A stretch of 64,000 nucleotides of DNA from Sphingomonadaceae bacterium (GTDB taxonomy: Bacteria > Pseudomonadota > Alphaproteobacteria > Sphingomonadales > Sphingomonadaceae), in assembly GCA_024236195.1 (NCBI GenBank), contig JACKKZ010000004.1:62001-126000 (forward strand). Direction: 5' to 3'. The first letter of the stretch is position 1, and each line of letters starts with the position of its first letter. The notes beneath the pieces are model-generated. The model was not told where the DNA came from, ran no database searches, and saw only the letters and a list, made by a program, of their open reading frames with translations. The translations under genes were made by a program, and so were the position numbers. Shown here piece by piece: positions 16,892 through 26,181 of the stretch.

Positions 16892-18106
16892 TCACGCTTT
16901 CAGCAGTTCAGGCAGATCGCCGGTCATCCCGCGCGCTTCTTCCATGAAGAAGCGCTTGAGCGGGGCGATGCGTTGGATGCTGCCCATGCCGAAGCGGCGG
17001 ATGGCGGAGGGTAGCTTGCCGGGAATGCCGAAGATGCGCGTCAGCCCGTCGGTCGCGGACATCACCATCAGTGCATCAACTGCGCGCCATTTTTCGTAAC
17101 GCTTGAGCATTTCCGCATCGCCCAGGTCGAGGCCCAGGCGGCGCGTTTCGACCATCACTTCCACCAGCGCCCCGACATCGCGCAGGCCAAGGTTCAGCCC
17201 CTGTCCGGCAATCGGGTGCATCCCATGCGCACTGTCACCCACTAGCGCAAGCCGGTCGCCGATGATCTTGATCGTGTGCTGGAAGGAGAGCGGATAGGCC
17301 ATACGTTTTGAATTGAGGCTGATCTTGCCCATCAGATCACCCATCCGCTTCTCCACTTCGGCAAGGAACGCACGGTCAGACAGGGCGATCACCCCAGCAG
17401 CGTCCTTCTCGTCCACGGTCCAGACCAGCGCACTGCGATGCTGGCCATTCGGGCCGTCAAGCATGGGCAGCAAGGCGAAGGGTCCCGCCGGATAGAAGAT
17501 TTCCCACGCGACATTGTCATGCGGTTTTTCATGGTCGAGCCCGACGATCATCGCGCGGTGGCTATAATCCCAATGCGCCAGCTCCAGCCCGGCTTCCTCG
17601 CGCGTGGGGGAGCGGCGGCCTTCCGCACCCACCAGCAACTCGGCTTCCAGCACCGTGCCATCCGCCAGCGTGGCGGAAACGCCATGCTCACCGCGCATCC
17701 GCTCCACTACCTGCACCGGCGCATGCCAGTTGATCAGCGGCTCTTCGCGGGCCGCCTCGAACAAAGCGAGCCGCAATTCGCGATTGGCGAACATCCGCCC
17801 GAGCGAGCCTTCATGCGGTTCGGGCCGGAAGTCCAGCCGGCCCGGCTTCATCTGGTCGGTTACGGCAATGGCATCAATCGGGCAGCCAAACGGCTCCAGC
17901 CGCTCGCCCAGGCCGATATTGGTGAAGAGGTTCCAGCTGGCGGTGGAGATTGCCGATGCGCGCCCGTCAAACCCTTCTGCGGTGAGCGAGGCCGGATCCG
18001 CCATATCGACGACATGGCTGGAAATCCCCTTCTTCGCCGCTGCCAGCGCGAGCGTCATCCCGACGAGACCGCCGCCAAGGATCAAAATGTCGCGTTTATC
18101 GTTCAT
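16892..18106 (-). CDS. UbiH/UbiF/COQ6-type FAD-dependent hydroxylase
   Basis: A 404-aa flavoprotein monooxygenase, probably hydroxylating a ubiquinone ring precursor. It has the N-terminal dinucleotide motif DILILGGGLVGMTLALAAAK, DG-type binding in LLVGAEGRRSPTREEAG, and the FAD/ribityl motif LALVGDSAHGMHPIAGQG. Which ring position it acts on cannot be told from sequence. It runs convergently toward the Mic60-like gene, with only three bases between the stops. The ATG at 18106 places the Rossmann motif at residue 6-12. Confidence 0.88.
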   Translation of the reverse strand: MNDKRDILILGGGLVGMTLALAAAKKGISSHVVDMADPASLTAEGFDGRASAISTASWNLFTNIGLGERLEPFGCPIDAIAVTDQMKPGRLDFRPEPHEGSLGRMFANRELRLALFEAAREEPLINWHAPVQVVERMRGEHGVSATLADGTVLEAELLVGAEGRRSPTREEAGLELAHWDYSHRAMIVGLDHEKPHDNVAWEIFYPAGPFALLPMLDGPNGQHRSALVWTVDEKDAAGVIALSDRAFLAEVEKRMGDLMGKISLNSKRMAYPLSFQHTIKIIGDRLALVGDSAHGMHPIAGQGLNLGLRDVGALVEVMVETRRLGLDLGDAEMLKRYEKWRAVDALMVMSATDGLTRIFGIPGKLPSAIRRFGMGSIQRIAPLKRFFMEEARGMTGDLPELLKA

Positions 18107-18193
18107 GAGCCTGTATCCATTGCGGGCACGGTTGCGAATTCGTAGAGCACCCCTAAATCCGCGACGCCCCTTGGCGCAAGGAGAATGCAAAGA

Positions 18194-20248
18194 ATGCCCG
18201 CCGGGTTCCGCCTGAATGCCCTGATCCGCCTGTTCCTTGCCACACTGGCGCTTGCCTTTGTGGGGGCACCGCTGGCGGCGAAGAACAATATCGCGGCGGA
18301 ATTGCTGCTGGTGGAAGACGCCAATGGCGGGCAGCAACAGACCTATGCCATCCACTTCACCCCCGATCCGGGCTGGCATGGCTATTGGTCCAATCCGGGC
18401 GATGCCGGTTACGGGATGGAGCTGGAATGGAGCTGGCCGCAGGACTGGTTTGGCGAGCCGCAATATCCCGTCCCGCACCGGCTGCTGCTGCAGGGGCTGA
18501 TGAACCATGTCTATGAGGACGATTATGCCGTCCTGATCCCGGTAACTGTCCCCGCCACAGCGGCGCTGGATGACCTCGGTCCGGTGACGGTCAAGGCCCG
18601 CTGGCTGGCCTGCACGGACAAGATTTGCGTGCCCGAGGAAGCGGTGCTGGCCGCACGGCCTGCGCTGGGCGACAAGCGGCTTGGCCAATGGCGCGCGGCG
18701 ATCCCGCCGATGCTGGATCGGACAGCGAGCTTTGCCATCGCCGATGGCAAGCTGCGTCTGGGAATCCCCTTTCCGGCTACGGGCAAGCTGGCAGGTCCGC
18801 ATATCTTTTTCGGCACGCCGGACCTCGTCCAATATGCCAAGCCGCAGCGCCTTTCACGCAGCGGGGACATGCTGGTTGCAGAAATCCCCCTGATGGAATT
18901 TTCTGACCCCAATGGGGTTGAGCAAGTCAGCGGCATCTTCGCGATGGAGGATGGCAATGGTGTGCGCTTCATCGCGGAACGCGGCGAAGTGCCTGCCAAT
19001 GGCCAGCCGATCATCACCAACAGCATAGAGGGTGCGACTCCGCCGCTGTGGATGCTGCTGGCCGCGGCACTGGCGGGTGGCTTGCTGCTCAACATCATGC
19101 CCTGCGTTTTCCCGATCCTGAGCCTGAAGGCGCTGAGCCTTGCGCGGGCAGGGGAGAGCGAAGCCGAAGCACGGCGCGAAGGGATTGCTTATACGCTAGG
19201 CGCCATGCTCGCCTGCACTGCGCTCGGCGCGCTGCTGCTGGTGCTGCGCGCAGGCGGGGAGCAGATTGGCTGGGCGTTCCAACTGCAGGAGCCGGGCGTG
19301 GTCGTCGGCCTGCTGGTGCTCGCGGTGCTGATTACTGCCAATTTCGCGGGCGTGTTTGAACTGCCATCGCTTAGCTTCACCCGCGACGGCGAACCGGCGA
19401 GTGCGTTCACGACGGGCCTGCTCGCGGCCTTTGTCGCGACACCTTGCACCGGGCCGTTCATGGCGGCAGCCTTGGGCGCGGCGTTGCTATTGCCGGTCGT
19501 GCCTGCCTTGCTGCTGTTCGCGACTTTGGGGCTGGGCCTCGCACTGCCGTTCCTGCTGATCGGTTTCCTGCCTGCACTGCGCAAGCGCCTGCCCAGGCCG
19601 GGGCCGTGGATGGAGACATTCCGCCGCGCGATGGCCATCCCGATGGCGCTGACTGCGCTGGCGCTGGTGTGGCTGCTTTCGCGCATGGGCGGCAAGGGCT
19701 TTGCGCTGATGGCGCTGGTGGTGATTGCCGGGCTGGTGATCGCTTTGGTCGTCGTCGGCAAGCTGCAGAAGCGGGGCAAGCTGGCATGGCCAGCCTTTGC
19801 GCTAATTGCCGCGCCGTTCCTGATCTTCGGGGCCTTTGCACTGCCCGCCAGCCTGGAAGAGCCGGAACCGAAAGGCATGCCGGAATCGATCCTCGCCGCG
19901 CAGCCCTATAGCGCAGAGGCGCTGGCCGAAGCGCGCGCCAGCGGGAAGCCGGTGTTCCTCTGGTTCACCGCTGACTGGTGCCTGACCTGCAAGGTCAATG
20001 AAGGCGTCGCGATTGAGCGCGAAGCGACCAAGGCCGCGTTCGAAAAGGCTGGTGTCATCCCCATGGTCGGTGACTGGACGAGGCGCGATGAAGAGATTGC
20101 CCGCTTCCTGAACGAGCAAGGCGCTGCGGGCGTCCCGCTCTATCTCTGGTACGAGCCGGGGCAGGAGGGCGAACAGCTCCCGCAGGTGCTGACGCCGGAT
20201 ATGCTTACAGAACTGGCTGCACGGCCCCGGAGCGACAGCGCTCAATAA
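18194..20248 (+). CDS. DsbD-like thiol:disulfide interchange protein
   Basis: A roughly 684-aa three-part protein that carries reducing equivalents across the inner membrane. After a signal peptide (FLATLALAFVGAPLAAK) comes a periplasmic N-terminal domain with a Cys pair (WLACTDKICVPEE), of the ScsB/DsbD-alpha kind. About eight membrane helices follow, with the Cys-Pro motifs MPCVFPILSLKAL and ATPCTGPFM. The C-terminal thioredoxin domain has WCLTCK. All three cysteine pairs are present, so it should be active, probably in cytochrome c maturation, copper resistance or disulfide isomerisation. The ATG at 18194 is preferred over 18185 because the latter sits one base from the ribosome binding site. 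Confidence 0.9.
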   Translation: MPAGFRLNALIRLFLATLALAFVGAPLAAKNNIAAELLLVEDANGGQQQTYAIHFTPDPGWHGYWSNPGDAGYGMELEWSWPQDWFGEPQYPVPHRLLLQGLMNHVYEDDYAVLIPVTVPATAALDDLGPVTVKARWLACTDKICVPEEAVLAARPALGDKRLGQWRAAIPPMLDRTASFAIADGKLRLGIPFPATGKLAGPHIFFGTPDLVQYAKPQRLSRSGDMLVAEIPLMEFSDPNGVEQVSGIFAMEDGNGVRFIAERGEVPANGQPIITNSIEGATPPLWMLLAAALAGGLLLNIMPCVFPILSLKALSLARAGESEAEARREGIAYTLGAMLACTALGALLLVLRAGGEQIGWAFQLQEPGVVVGLLVLAVLITANFAGVFELPSLSFTRDGEPASAFTTGLLAAFVATPCTGPFMAAALGAALLLPVVPALLLFATLGLGLALPFLLIGFLPALRKRLPRPGPWMETFRRAMAIPMALTALALVWLLSRMGGKGFALMALVVIAGLVIALVVVGKLQKRGKLAWPAFALIAAPFLIFGAFALPASLEEPEPKGMPESILAAQPYSAEALAEARASGKPVFLWFTADWCLTCKVNEGVAIEREATKAAFEKAGVIPMVGDWTRRDEEIARFLNEQGAAGVPLYLWYEPGQEGEQLPQVLTPDMLTELAARPRSDSAQ

Positions 20249-20741
20249 AGCGCCCCGGCAGCTTGCTGGGATTGATCTCGACCGAGCCGGCCCCCGGCAA
20301 GGTGGCCTCCACCATGCGCGGCCCGGTAAAGACCTCCAGTCGCGGATCATCCGCTGCGAACAGGCCTTCCCAGCGCCATTCCTTGCCCGTCCACGCCGCA
20401 TCCATGGGCAGGCGCTCGACATGGCCATTGCCGATCAGCGCAAACAGCGCCTGTGCGCGCGGATCGGCAGGCGCATTGCGGACCAGGCGGAGCTTCGGCT
20501 TGCCATCCTTTGCCTCACACACCAGCGCGATAAAGGCCTTCTCACCCGGATTGCCGAACAGCAAGCGATTGCCTTCCTCGACCGGTGCCCAGAGGGCGTT
20601 TGTGGTATCGGGAGACGCGATGGGATCGGACGGGGCCTCGCGGGTGTCCTCAACAGCGTCGCGTGCGGTGTAGTCGTCCGCCGCAGGCGGCTTGCAGGCT
20701 GAGGCAAAGGTCAGGAGCAGCAAGGCAGCAACGCGTTTCAT
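20205..20741 (-). CDS. Putative lipoprotein of unknown function
   Basis: A 178-aa protein starting MKRVAALLLLTFASACKPPA, a lipoprotein signal with Cys at about residue 16. The mature part has an acidic linker and a compact domain (FIALVCEAKDGKPKLRLVRN ... LPMDAAWTGKEWRWEGLFAA) with conserved-looking Cys residues. The last 44 bases of the gene overlap the end of the DsbD-like gene on the opposite strand. No family is recognised. The start at 20741 is the one that gives the signal peptide. Confidence 0.7.
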   Translation of the reverse strand: MKRVAALLLLTFASACKPPAADDYTARDAVEDTREAPSDPIASPDTTNALWAPVEEGNRLLFGNPGEKAFIALVCEAKDGKPKLRLVRNAPADPRAQALFALIGNGHVERLPMDAAWTGKEWRWEGLFAADDPRLEVFTGPRMVEATLPGAGSVEINPSKLPGRFIERCRSGAVQPVL

Positions 20742-20883
20742 GGCGTCGCTATGGCACAGGAATAGTGGGAAACAAGTCTTGTAGGACGTTGATCGGGGCG
20801 TAAGGTGTGGTTGCGCGCGATCTCGCTGGCGGTTCGACATCGTGCATTCGGTACGACCGGCGAAAATGGAGAGACGCTTGGAC

Positions 20884-21462
20884 ATGCGATTCACCTTGGC
20901 TTGCGTTGTCTTTCTGGCCGTATTGGCGAGACCTGTTTCCGCGCAGCAAACGGATCAGGTCTCGCCATCGCCGTCAGCTTCTGCCCAATCAGGTGCAGAG
21001 AAAGCGATTCTGGAAATGCGCCAGCTCGCGAAGGCCTGCTGGCGCGGAATGTTTGGTGATGGTCCGGCCTATGATGTGATGTGCGTGGAAGAGATGCCCG
21101 GAGGTTTCCTCAAGTCCCGCCACCTCGTTCGCGGCATCTCAGGCAGCTATTCGGGCGAGACCATCTATTTCATTGATCCTGCGACCGGGCAGGCCGGTTT
21201 CACCTATTACACCTCGCTCGGGGCGATCCAGAGCGGCCGGGTCGACCTCAGCTACGGGCTGCTCCGCTTCGAAGATATTCGCCACGTCGCGCGCGACGGC
21301 ACGAAATTGCGCTTCCGGGGGACCGGTGAAGTGCTGTCAGACGGGCGTTATCGTTCGACCACCAGCCAGTGGCGGGACGAGGAATGGCAACTGGTCAGCA
21401 CCGTCCTGTTCGAGAGGATCGAATGCGAAGGCTGGGCCGAGGTCGAGGCCGGCTGCGGCTAG
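20884..21462 (+). CDS. Secreted protein of unknown function
   Basis: A 192-aa protein with a cleavable signal peptide (FTLACVVFLAVLARPVSAQQ). The mature domain has alternating beta-strands (SGETIYFIDPATGQAGFTYY, FRGTGEVLSDGRYRSTTSQW) like a small lipocalin- or SnoaL-like fold. Four Cys residues occur, two near the C-terminus. The start at 20884 was chosen because it begins directly with the signal peptide. It diverges from the lipoprotein gene at 20741. No function is assigned. Confidence 0.68.
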   Translation: MRFTLACVVFLAVLARPVSAQQTDQVSPSPSASAQSGAEKAILEMRQLAKACWRGMFGDGPAYDVMCVEEMPGGFLKSRHLVRGISGSYSGETIYFIDPATGQAGFTYYTSLGAIQSGRVDLSYGLLRFEDIRHVARDGTKLRFRGTGEVLSDGRYRSTTSQWRDEEWQLVSTVLFERIECEGWAEVEAGCG

Positions 21463-21471
21463 CGCCTGACC

Positions 21472-22263
21472 CTAGTTTTTCGGCTTGCGGAAGCGATAGA
21501 CGAAGCGATCCGTCTTGCCCCTGATGGCCGGGTCGAACACTCCCACTTCGTGGCTGTCCTCCGGATTGCGCAGCATCGCGCTTTCCTCTTCGAAGACAAA
21601 GCCTGCCGCTTCAAAATCTGCCCGGACAACGGCCGGGTCGATGCGATGGAAGTCGTCCACAGTCCTGCGCGTGTCACCGGGCTTGCCGACATGGTCGATC
21701 ACGCCAACGATGCCGCCCGGCTTCATCGCGCGATACAATGCTTTCAGAAAAAGGGCAGGGTCCGTTTTCGGGATCTTCCAGCGTTCGGACTGCCAATACA
21801 GGTCGTGATATACTAGGTTGAGGATCGCAAAGTCGAAACGATCATTGCCGGCATCCAGCCTATCGAACGGATATTGTTCCAGCGTGATGCCGGGCGCGCG
21901 CTTCGCCAGCGCGTCCCATGCCTCCGCCGCATAGAATTGTTCCGGTTCCAGCGCGATTACACTGCCCGTGTCATCCACCGCACCGGCCATGATCTCCGCC
22001 CAATAGCCGCCGCCGGAAATAATATCGGCGGAGGCATAGCCCGGGTCGAAACCGAGGAAGGCGAGCACGGCAACCGGTTTGCGACTCTCATCCAGTTTGC
22101 GAGCCTCTTCCGGTCGGACGGGGTTGTCCACTGCGGCCAGTAATCTGTCCATCGTGACTGCAGCTTGCGCCGAAGCCAGGTCTGCCTGGCTGCTTGAAGC
22201 CGCCGTGCAGGCCCCCAGGGCAAGCGCCATTGCAGCTAACGTGGTCACGGAAATCTTGCGCAT
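21472..22263 (-). CDS. Exported class I methyltransferase-like lipoprotein
   Basis: A 263-aa protein with a lipoprotein signal (LAAMALALGACTAASSS). The remainder resembles the Rossmann-type SAM methyltransferase fold: a degenerate motif I region (ADIISGGGYWAEIMAGAVDD), the acidic loop SVIALEPEQFY, and FDFAILNLVYHDLYW. Predicted exported methyltransferases of this kind (COG4798-like) are known in sphingomonads. Because SAM is not expected outside the cytoplasm, the fold may bind another ligand, or the signal may not be used. The Tyr/His-rich NLVYHDLYW stretch may replace the usual catalytic region. Confidence 0.75.
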   Translation of the reverse strand: MRKISVTTLAAMALALGACTAASSSQADLASAQAAVTMDRLLAAVDNPVRPEEARKLDESRKPVAVLAFLGFDPGYASADIISGGGYWAEIMAGAVDDTGSVIALEPEQFYAAEAWDALAKRAPGITLEQYPFDRLDAGNDRFDFAILNLVYHDLYWQSERWKIPKTDPALFLKALYRAMKPGGIVGVIDHVGKPGDTRRTVDDFHRIDPAVVRADFEAAGFVFEEESAMLRNPEDSHEVGVFDPAIRGKTDRFVYRFRKPKN

Positions 22264-22382
22264 ATACCCCTCCTGTGCGGAGCATCAGCATGGCCTGTGC
22301 GGCGGGCAAGGCAAGACAGGAGCAAGCCGTCTGTCGAACGGGCTAGCCGGTCGGTCGATCAGGACGGCTAGGCAGCGCGATC

Positions 22383-24569
22383 CTACCGCCCCCACTTCCG
22401 CTGTGTCTTCCCATAGCGCATTTTGCGCGTCCCCGGCTTGCCTTCATTGCTGCGCCCCACCAGCGGCGCTTTCTTCTCGCCATCGGGCAGGCCAAGTTCC
22501 TCATTCTCCAGCCGCCGGATTTCGTCGCGCAGGCGGCCCGCTTCTTCGAATTCGAGGTTGGCAGCGGCATCGCGCATGCGCTTTTCGAGGTCTTCGATGT
22601 AGGCGCGCAAATTGTGGCCGACGAGGTTGTTGCGTTCATCATCGCCCGTATCGACCGTGACACCATCCTGCGCCGCCGTATGCGCGACGATATCGGCGAT
22701 CTGGCGTTTGATCGTCTGCGGAGTGATGCCGTGTTCTTCGTTGTAAGCGCGCTGTTTTTCCCGGCGGCGGTCGGTTTCCGCCATGGCGCGTTCCATGCTG
22801 CCGGTCACGCGGTCGGCGTAGAGGATCACCTTGCCATCCACGTTACGCGCGGCGCGGCCGATTGTCTGGATCAGGCTGGTCTCGCTGCGCAGGAACCCTT
22901 CCTTGTCCGCATCGAGGATACACACCAGCCCGCATTCGGGGATGTCGAGCCCTTCGCGCAACAGGTTGATCCCGATCAGCACGTCATAGACGCCCAGCCG
23001 CAAGTCGCGGATCAGTTCGATACGTTCGAGCGTCTCCACGTCCGAATGCATGTAGCGCACGCGCACGCCCGCCTCGTGCATGAATTCGGTCAAATCTTCC
23101 GCCATCCGCTTGGTCAGTGTGGTGACGAGCGTGCGATAGCCCTTCTTTGCGGTTTCGAGGCAATGCTGGATGCAATCCTGCACCTGGTCTTCGACCGGGC
23201 GGATTTCCACGGGCGGGTCGATCAGCCCGGTGGGGCGGATCACCTGTTCGGCAAAGACGCCGCCGGTCTGCTCCATTTCCCATGTGCCGGGGGTCGCGGA
23301 GACAGCCACCGTCTGCGGGCGCATCGCGTCCCATTCGTTGAAGCGCAGCGGGCGGTTGTCGATACAGCTGGGCAGGCGGAAGCCATATTCGGCCAGCGTC
23401 AGCTTGCGGCGATGGTCCCCGCGCGCCATCGCGCCGATCTGCGGCACTGTCTGGTGGCTTTCATCGACAAACAGAAGCGCGTTTTCGGGGAGATATTCGA
23501 ACAGCGTTGGCGGCGGCTCGCCGGGGAGCCGTCCGGTGAGGAAGCGGCTGTAATTCTCGATCCCCGCGCAGCTGCCAGTGGCGGCGATCATTTCCAGGTC
23601 GAAATTGGTGCGCTGTTCGAGCCTTTGCGCTTCCAGCAGGCGGCCCTCTGCATGCAATTCCTTCAGCCGTTCTTCCAGCTCGAATTTGATGGCGGCGCTG
23701 GCCTGTTTCATGGTCGGGCCGGGGGTGACATAGTGGCTGTTGGCGTAAATCCGCACCTTGTCGAGGCTCGCGCCTTTCTTGCCGGTCAGCGGGTCGAATT
23801 CGGCAATCTCCTCGATCTCGTCACCGAAGAAACTCACCCGCCAGGCCATGTCTTCATAGTGGCTGGGGAAGATTTCGAGATTGTCCCCGCGTACCCGGAA
23901 ATTGCCGCGAGCGAAGGCGGCATCGTTGCGCTTGTATTGCAACGCCACCAGCTTGCGAATGATCTCGCGCTGGTCCTGCACCTCGTCTTTCTTGAGGTCG
24001 AAGATCATCGCCGAATAGGTTTCGACCGAGCCGATACCATAAAGGCAGGAGACGGAGGCGACGATCAGCACATCGTCCCGTTCCAGCAGCGCGCGGGTGG
24101 CAGAGTGGCGCATCCGGTCGATCGCCTCGTTCACCGAGCTTTCTTTCTCGATATAGGTGTCGCTGCGCGGGACATAGGCTTCGGGCTGGTAGTAGTCGTA
24201 GTAAGAGACGAAATACTCCACCGCATTCTCGGGGAAGAAGCTCTTGAACTCGCCATAAAGCTGCGCGGCGAGGATCTTGTTAGGGGCAAGGACAAGGGCA
24301 GGGCGCTGCAATTGTTCCACCACCTTGGCCATGGTGAAGGTCTTGCCCGATCCGGTGACCCCCAGCAGCACCTGCGTTTTCTCGCCATCCAGCGCGCCTT
24401 GCACCAGCTCGGCAATGGCGGTGGGCTGGTCTCCCGATGGGTCATATTCGGAAACGAGCTTGAATGGCCTGCCGCCATCGGATTTTTCCGGGCGTGCGGG
24501 CTTGTGCGGAGTGAAGCTGCCGGACGTGTCGGGCTCTTCCAGCCCTCTGCGGATTACCAATTCTGCCAT
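22383..24569 (-). CDS. uvrB: UvrABC system protein B
   Basis: DNA helicase-like subunit of nucleotide excision repair, which loads on damage with UvrA and then recruits UvrC. The 728-aa sequence has Walker A GVTGSGKT, the beta-hairpin YYDYYQPEAYVP, DE-type motif LLFVDESH, helicase motifs GINLLREGLDIPE and QTIGRAARN, and the C-terminal UvrC-binding helix. The start at 24569 gives MAELVIRRGLEE; an upstream ATG is too far from any ribosome binding site. A LexA-like box overlaps the leader. Confidence 0.96.
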   Translation of the reverse strand: MAELVIRRGLEEPDTSGSFTPHKPARPEKSDGGRPFKLVSEYDPSGDQPTAIAELVQGALDGEKTQVLLGVTGSGKTFTMAKVVEQLQRPALVLAPNKILAAQLYGEFKSFFPENAVEYFVSYYDYYQPEAYVPRSDTYIEKESSVNEAIDRMRHSATRALLERDDVLIVASVSCLYGIGSVETYSAMIFDLKKDEVQDQREIIRKLVALQYKRNDAAFARGNFRVRGDNLEIFPSHYEDMAWRVSFFGDEIEEIAEFDPLTGKKGASLDKVRIYANSHYVTPGPTMKQASAAIKFELEERLKELHAEGRLLEAQRLEQRTNFDLEMIAATGSCAGIENYSRFLTGRLPGEPPPTLFEYLPENALLFVDESHQTVPQIGAMARGDHRRKLTLAEYGFRLPSCIDNRPLRFNEWDAMRPQTVAVSATPGTWEMEQTGGVFAEQVIRPTGLIDPPVEIRPVEDQVQDCIQHCLETAKKGYRTLVTTLTKRMAEDLTEFMHEAGVRVRYMHSDVETLERIELIRDLRLGVYDVLIGINLLREGLDIPECGLVCILDADKEGFLRSETSLIQTIGRAARNVDGKVILYADRVTGSMERAMAETDRRREKQRAYNEEHGITPQTIKRQIADIVAHTAAQDGVTVDTGDDERNNLVGHNLRAYIEDLEKRMRDAAANLEFEEAGRLRDEIRRLENEELGLPDGEKKAPLVGRSNEGKPGTRKMRYGKTQRKWGR

Positions 24570-24573
24570 GCGG

Positions 24574-24588
24574 GAACATATGGAGCAC
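24574..24588 (-). promoter_or_regulatory. LexA-like SOS box upstream of uvrB (one mismatch)
   Basis: GAAC, seven bases, GCAC: seven of eight positions match the alphaproteobacterial LexA consensus GAAC-N7-GAAC. It lies four bases before the uvrB start codon, a place where repressor would block the leader. uvrB is a classic SOS gene. The single mismatch keeps confidence low. Confidence 0.4.
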
Positions 24589-24685
24589 ATCGTGCCAGAC
24601 AGCAAGCAGTTGGCAGACAGCCAAACCCTTGTTAGCTTCACCCCGTCTCGCGCCGGTGGCGCTTAATCCGAAAGGCTGAACAAAT

Positions 24686-25234
24686 ATGCGTAAACTTGCT
24701 TGGATCGCCCCGATTGCGACGCTTGCCCTGGCGGCTTGCGGCAGCTCCAGCGACACGCCGCAGACGGAAGAGGAAATGGCCGAGGCTGCTGCGCAGCTGA
24801 CCAAGCCGACCCCCGGCCAGTACAAGAGCACGGCCGAGATGACCGAATTCGAAGTGCCCGGCCTTCCGCCGGCGCAGGCTGACCAGATGAAGCAGATGTT
24901 TGCCGGGATCGGCGCGCAGGAATCGTCCTATTGCCTGACGCAGGAACAGGCCGATGAAGGGTTCGAGCAAGCCGTCAAGAAGATGGGCGAAACCGATGGC
25001 GACATGGACTGCAAGTTCGATCATTTCCGTGTGAATGGCGATGACCTTGACGCGCAGATGAGCTGCAGCGCGCCGGGCGAAGGCAAGGCGACCATGACCA
25101 TGACCGGCACCCTGGCTGCGGAAAAGCAGGTGATCGACATGAAGGTCGCGCAGGAAAGCTCCCAGATTCCGGGCGGCAAGATGAATATCGGGATGAAGAT
25201 CACTTCGGAACGTGTTGGCGAATGCGCCAGCTGA
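24686..25234 (+). CDS. DUF3617-type lipoprotein
   Basis: A 182-aa lipoprotein with signal IATLALAACGSSSDTPQTEE. The mature domain (GQYKSTAEMTEFEVPGLPPA, YCLTQEQADEGFEQ, SGTLAAEKQVIDMKV-like beta-strand near the end) matches the DUF3617 family of small periplasmic proteins, which have paired Cys residues and no known function. It is divergent from uvrB. A hairpin with a short T run (25283-25323) follows the gene. Confidence 0.78.
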   Translation: MRKLAWIAPIATLALAACGSSSDTPQTEEEMAEAAAQLTKPTPGQYKSTAEMTEFEVPGLPPAQADQMKQMFAGIGAQESSYCLTQEQADEGFEQAVKKMGETDGDMDCKFDHFRVNGDDLDAQMSCSAPGEGKATMTMTGTLAAEKQVIDMKVAQESSQIPGGKMNIGMKITSERVGECAS

Positions 25235-25282
25235 TCCGGCCCTGAAGGGCCAACCGGCCCGAATATGTCAGGGAACCGACAG

Positions 25283-25323
25283 AACCAGCCTGTGTTGGAC
25301 AGGTTAATACAGGCTGGTTTATT
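25283..25323 (+). terminator. Rho-independent-like terminator after the DUF3617 gene
   Basis: Arms AACCAGCCTGT and ACAGGCTGGTT form a perfect 11-bp stem with a 15-base loop, followed by TATT. The T run is short and the following hydrolase gene begins nine bases later, so it may act as an attenuator as well. Confidence 0.55.
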
Positions 25324-25331
25324 GCAGTTTC

Positions 25332-26105
25332 ATGGCATCACGCTTCAATCTGACGCAAAACTTCAATGTTGCCGAAAGGCGGCAGGAATTTGTGCGTCGG
25401 CTGGAATTGGCGCGGGAGCCGCATCCTGAAGATGCCCGGCGGCCGCATTGGCGACTGCTGCTGGGCGAGCTTTCGGCCCTGCTGGAGCCGTTCATCCGGC
25501 CCTTTCGCAGGATTGCCATTGCCCCCGCAGCCACGCCGCGCACGGTCATGCTGCTGCCCGGCTTTGCCACACACCCGGTGCGTATGCGCTATCTGGCGCG
25601 GCAGCTGGAGCGCGCAGGGCACAGGGTAAAGCGCTGGGGGCTGGGTTTCAATTTCGGGCCGACGCCGGAAAATTTCGAGCAGTTGGAAGCACGCCTGCTC
25701 CATTTGCACCAACGCCATGGTGAGAAGGTTGTCCTGATCGGCTGGAGCCTGGGCGGGCTGTTTGCGCGCGAACTGGCCTGGCGCCATCCGCACATAGTGG
25801 CGAAAGTGGTGACGATGGGTTCGCCCTTTTCCGGCAATCCGCGCGCCAACAATGCCTGGCGGGCATACCAGTTTATCGCCGGGCATCGCGTGGAGACGCC
25901 ACCGGTGGAGGTCCATACCAGCGGCAAGCCGCCAGTACCGACCGTCGCCTTGTGGAGCCCGCGCGACGGTGTGATCCACCCGCGCTGCGCCGCCGGGTTC
26001 GAGAATGAGCGTGACCGCGCCATCGCCCTGCGCTGCTCCCACCTCGGTTTCTCCTACGCTCCAGAAGTGGTGCACACGTTGCTGACGGAACTGGATCACT
26101 GCTGA
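25332..26105 (+). CDS. Alpha/beta hydrolase
   Basis: A 257-aa serine hydrolase. The oxyanion region is TVMLLPGFATHPVRMRYLA, the nucleophile elbow is GWSLGG, and the likely acid and base are Asp in SPRDGVIHP and His in CSHLGFSY. The pattern resembles the PGAP1/lipase-like hydrolases that act on lipids or esters in the cytoplasm. No signal peptide is present. The substrate is unknown. The gene stands alone between the terminator and the ATP-grasp operon. Confidence 0.82.
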   Translation: MASRFNLTQNFNVAERRQEFVRRLELAREPHPEDARRPHWRLLLGELSALLEPFIRPFRRIAIAPAATPRTVMLLPGFATHPVRMRYLARQLERAGHRVKRWGLGFNFGPTPENFEQLEARLLHLHQRHGEKVVLIGWSLGGLFARELAWRHPHIVAKVVTMGSPFSGNPRANNAWRAYQFIAGHRVETPPVEVHTSGKPPVPTVALWSPRDGVIHPRCAAGFENERDRAIALRCSHLGFSYAPEVVHTLLTELDHC

Positions 26106-26181
26106 CGCATTGCATTTTTTGGCTTGGCAATGTCCGGAGAGGACTTAAGACAGTCATGTTGCAGTGCAGCGAAAAGGGCCG

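Noticed and set aside
22614..24635. A 673-aa open frame opposite uvrB
   Set aside because: uvrB is unmistakable on the other strand; long antisense frames are expected in GC-rich DNA.
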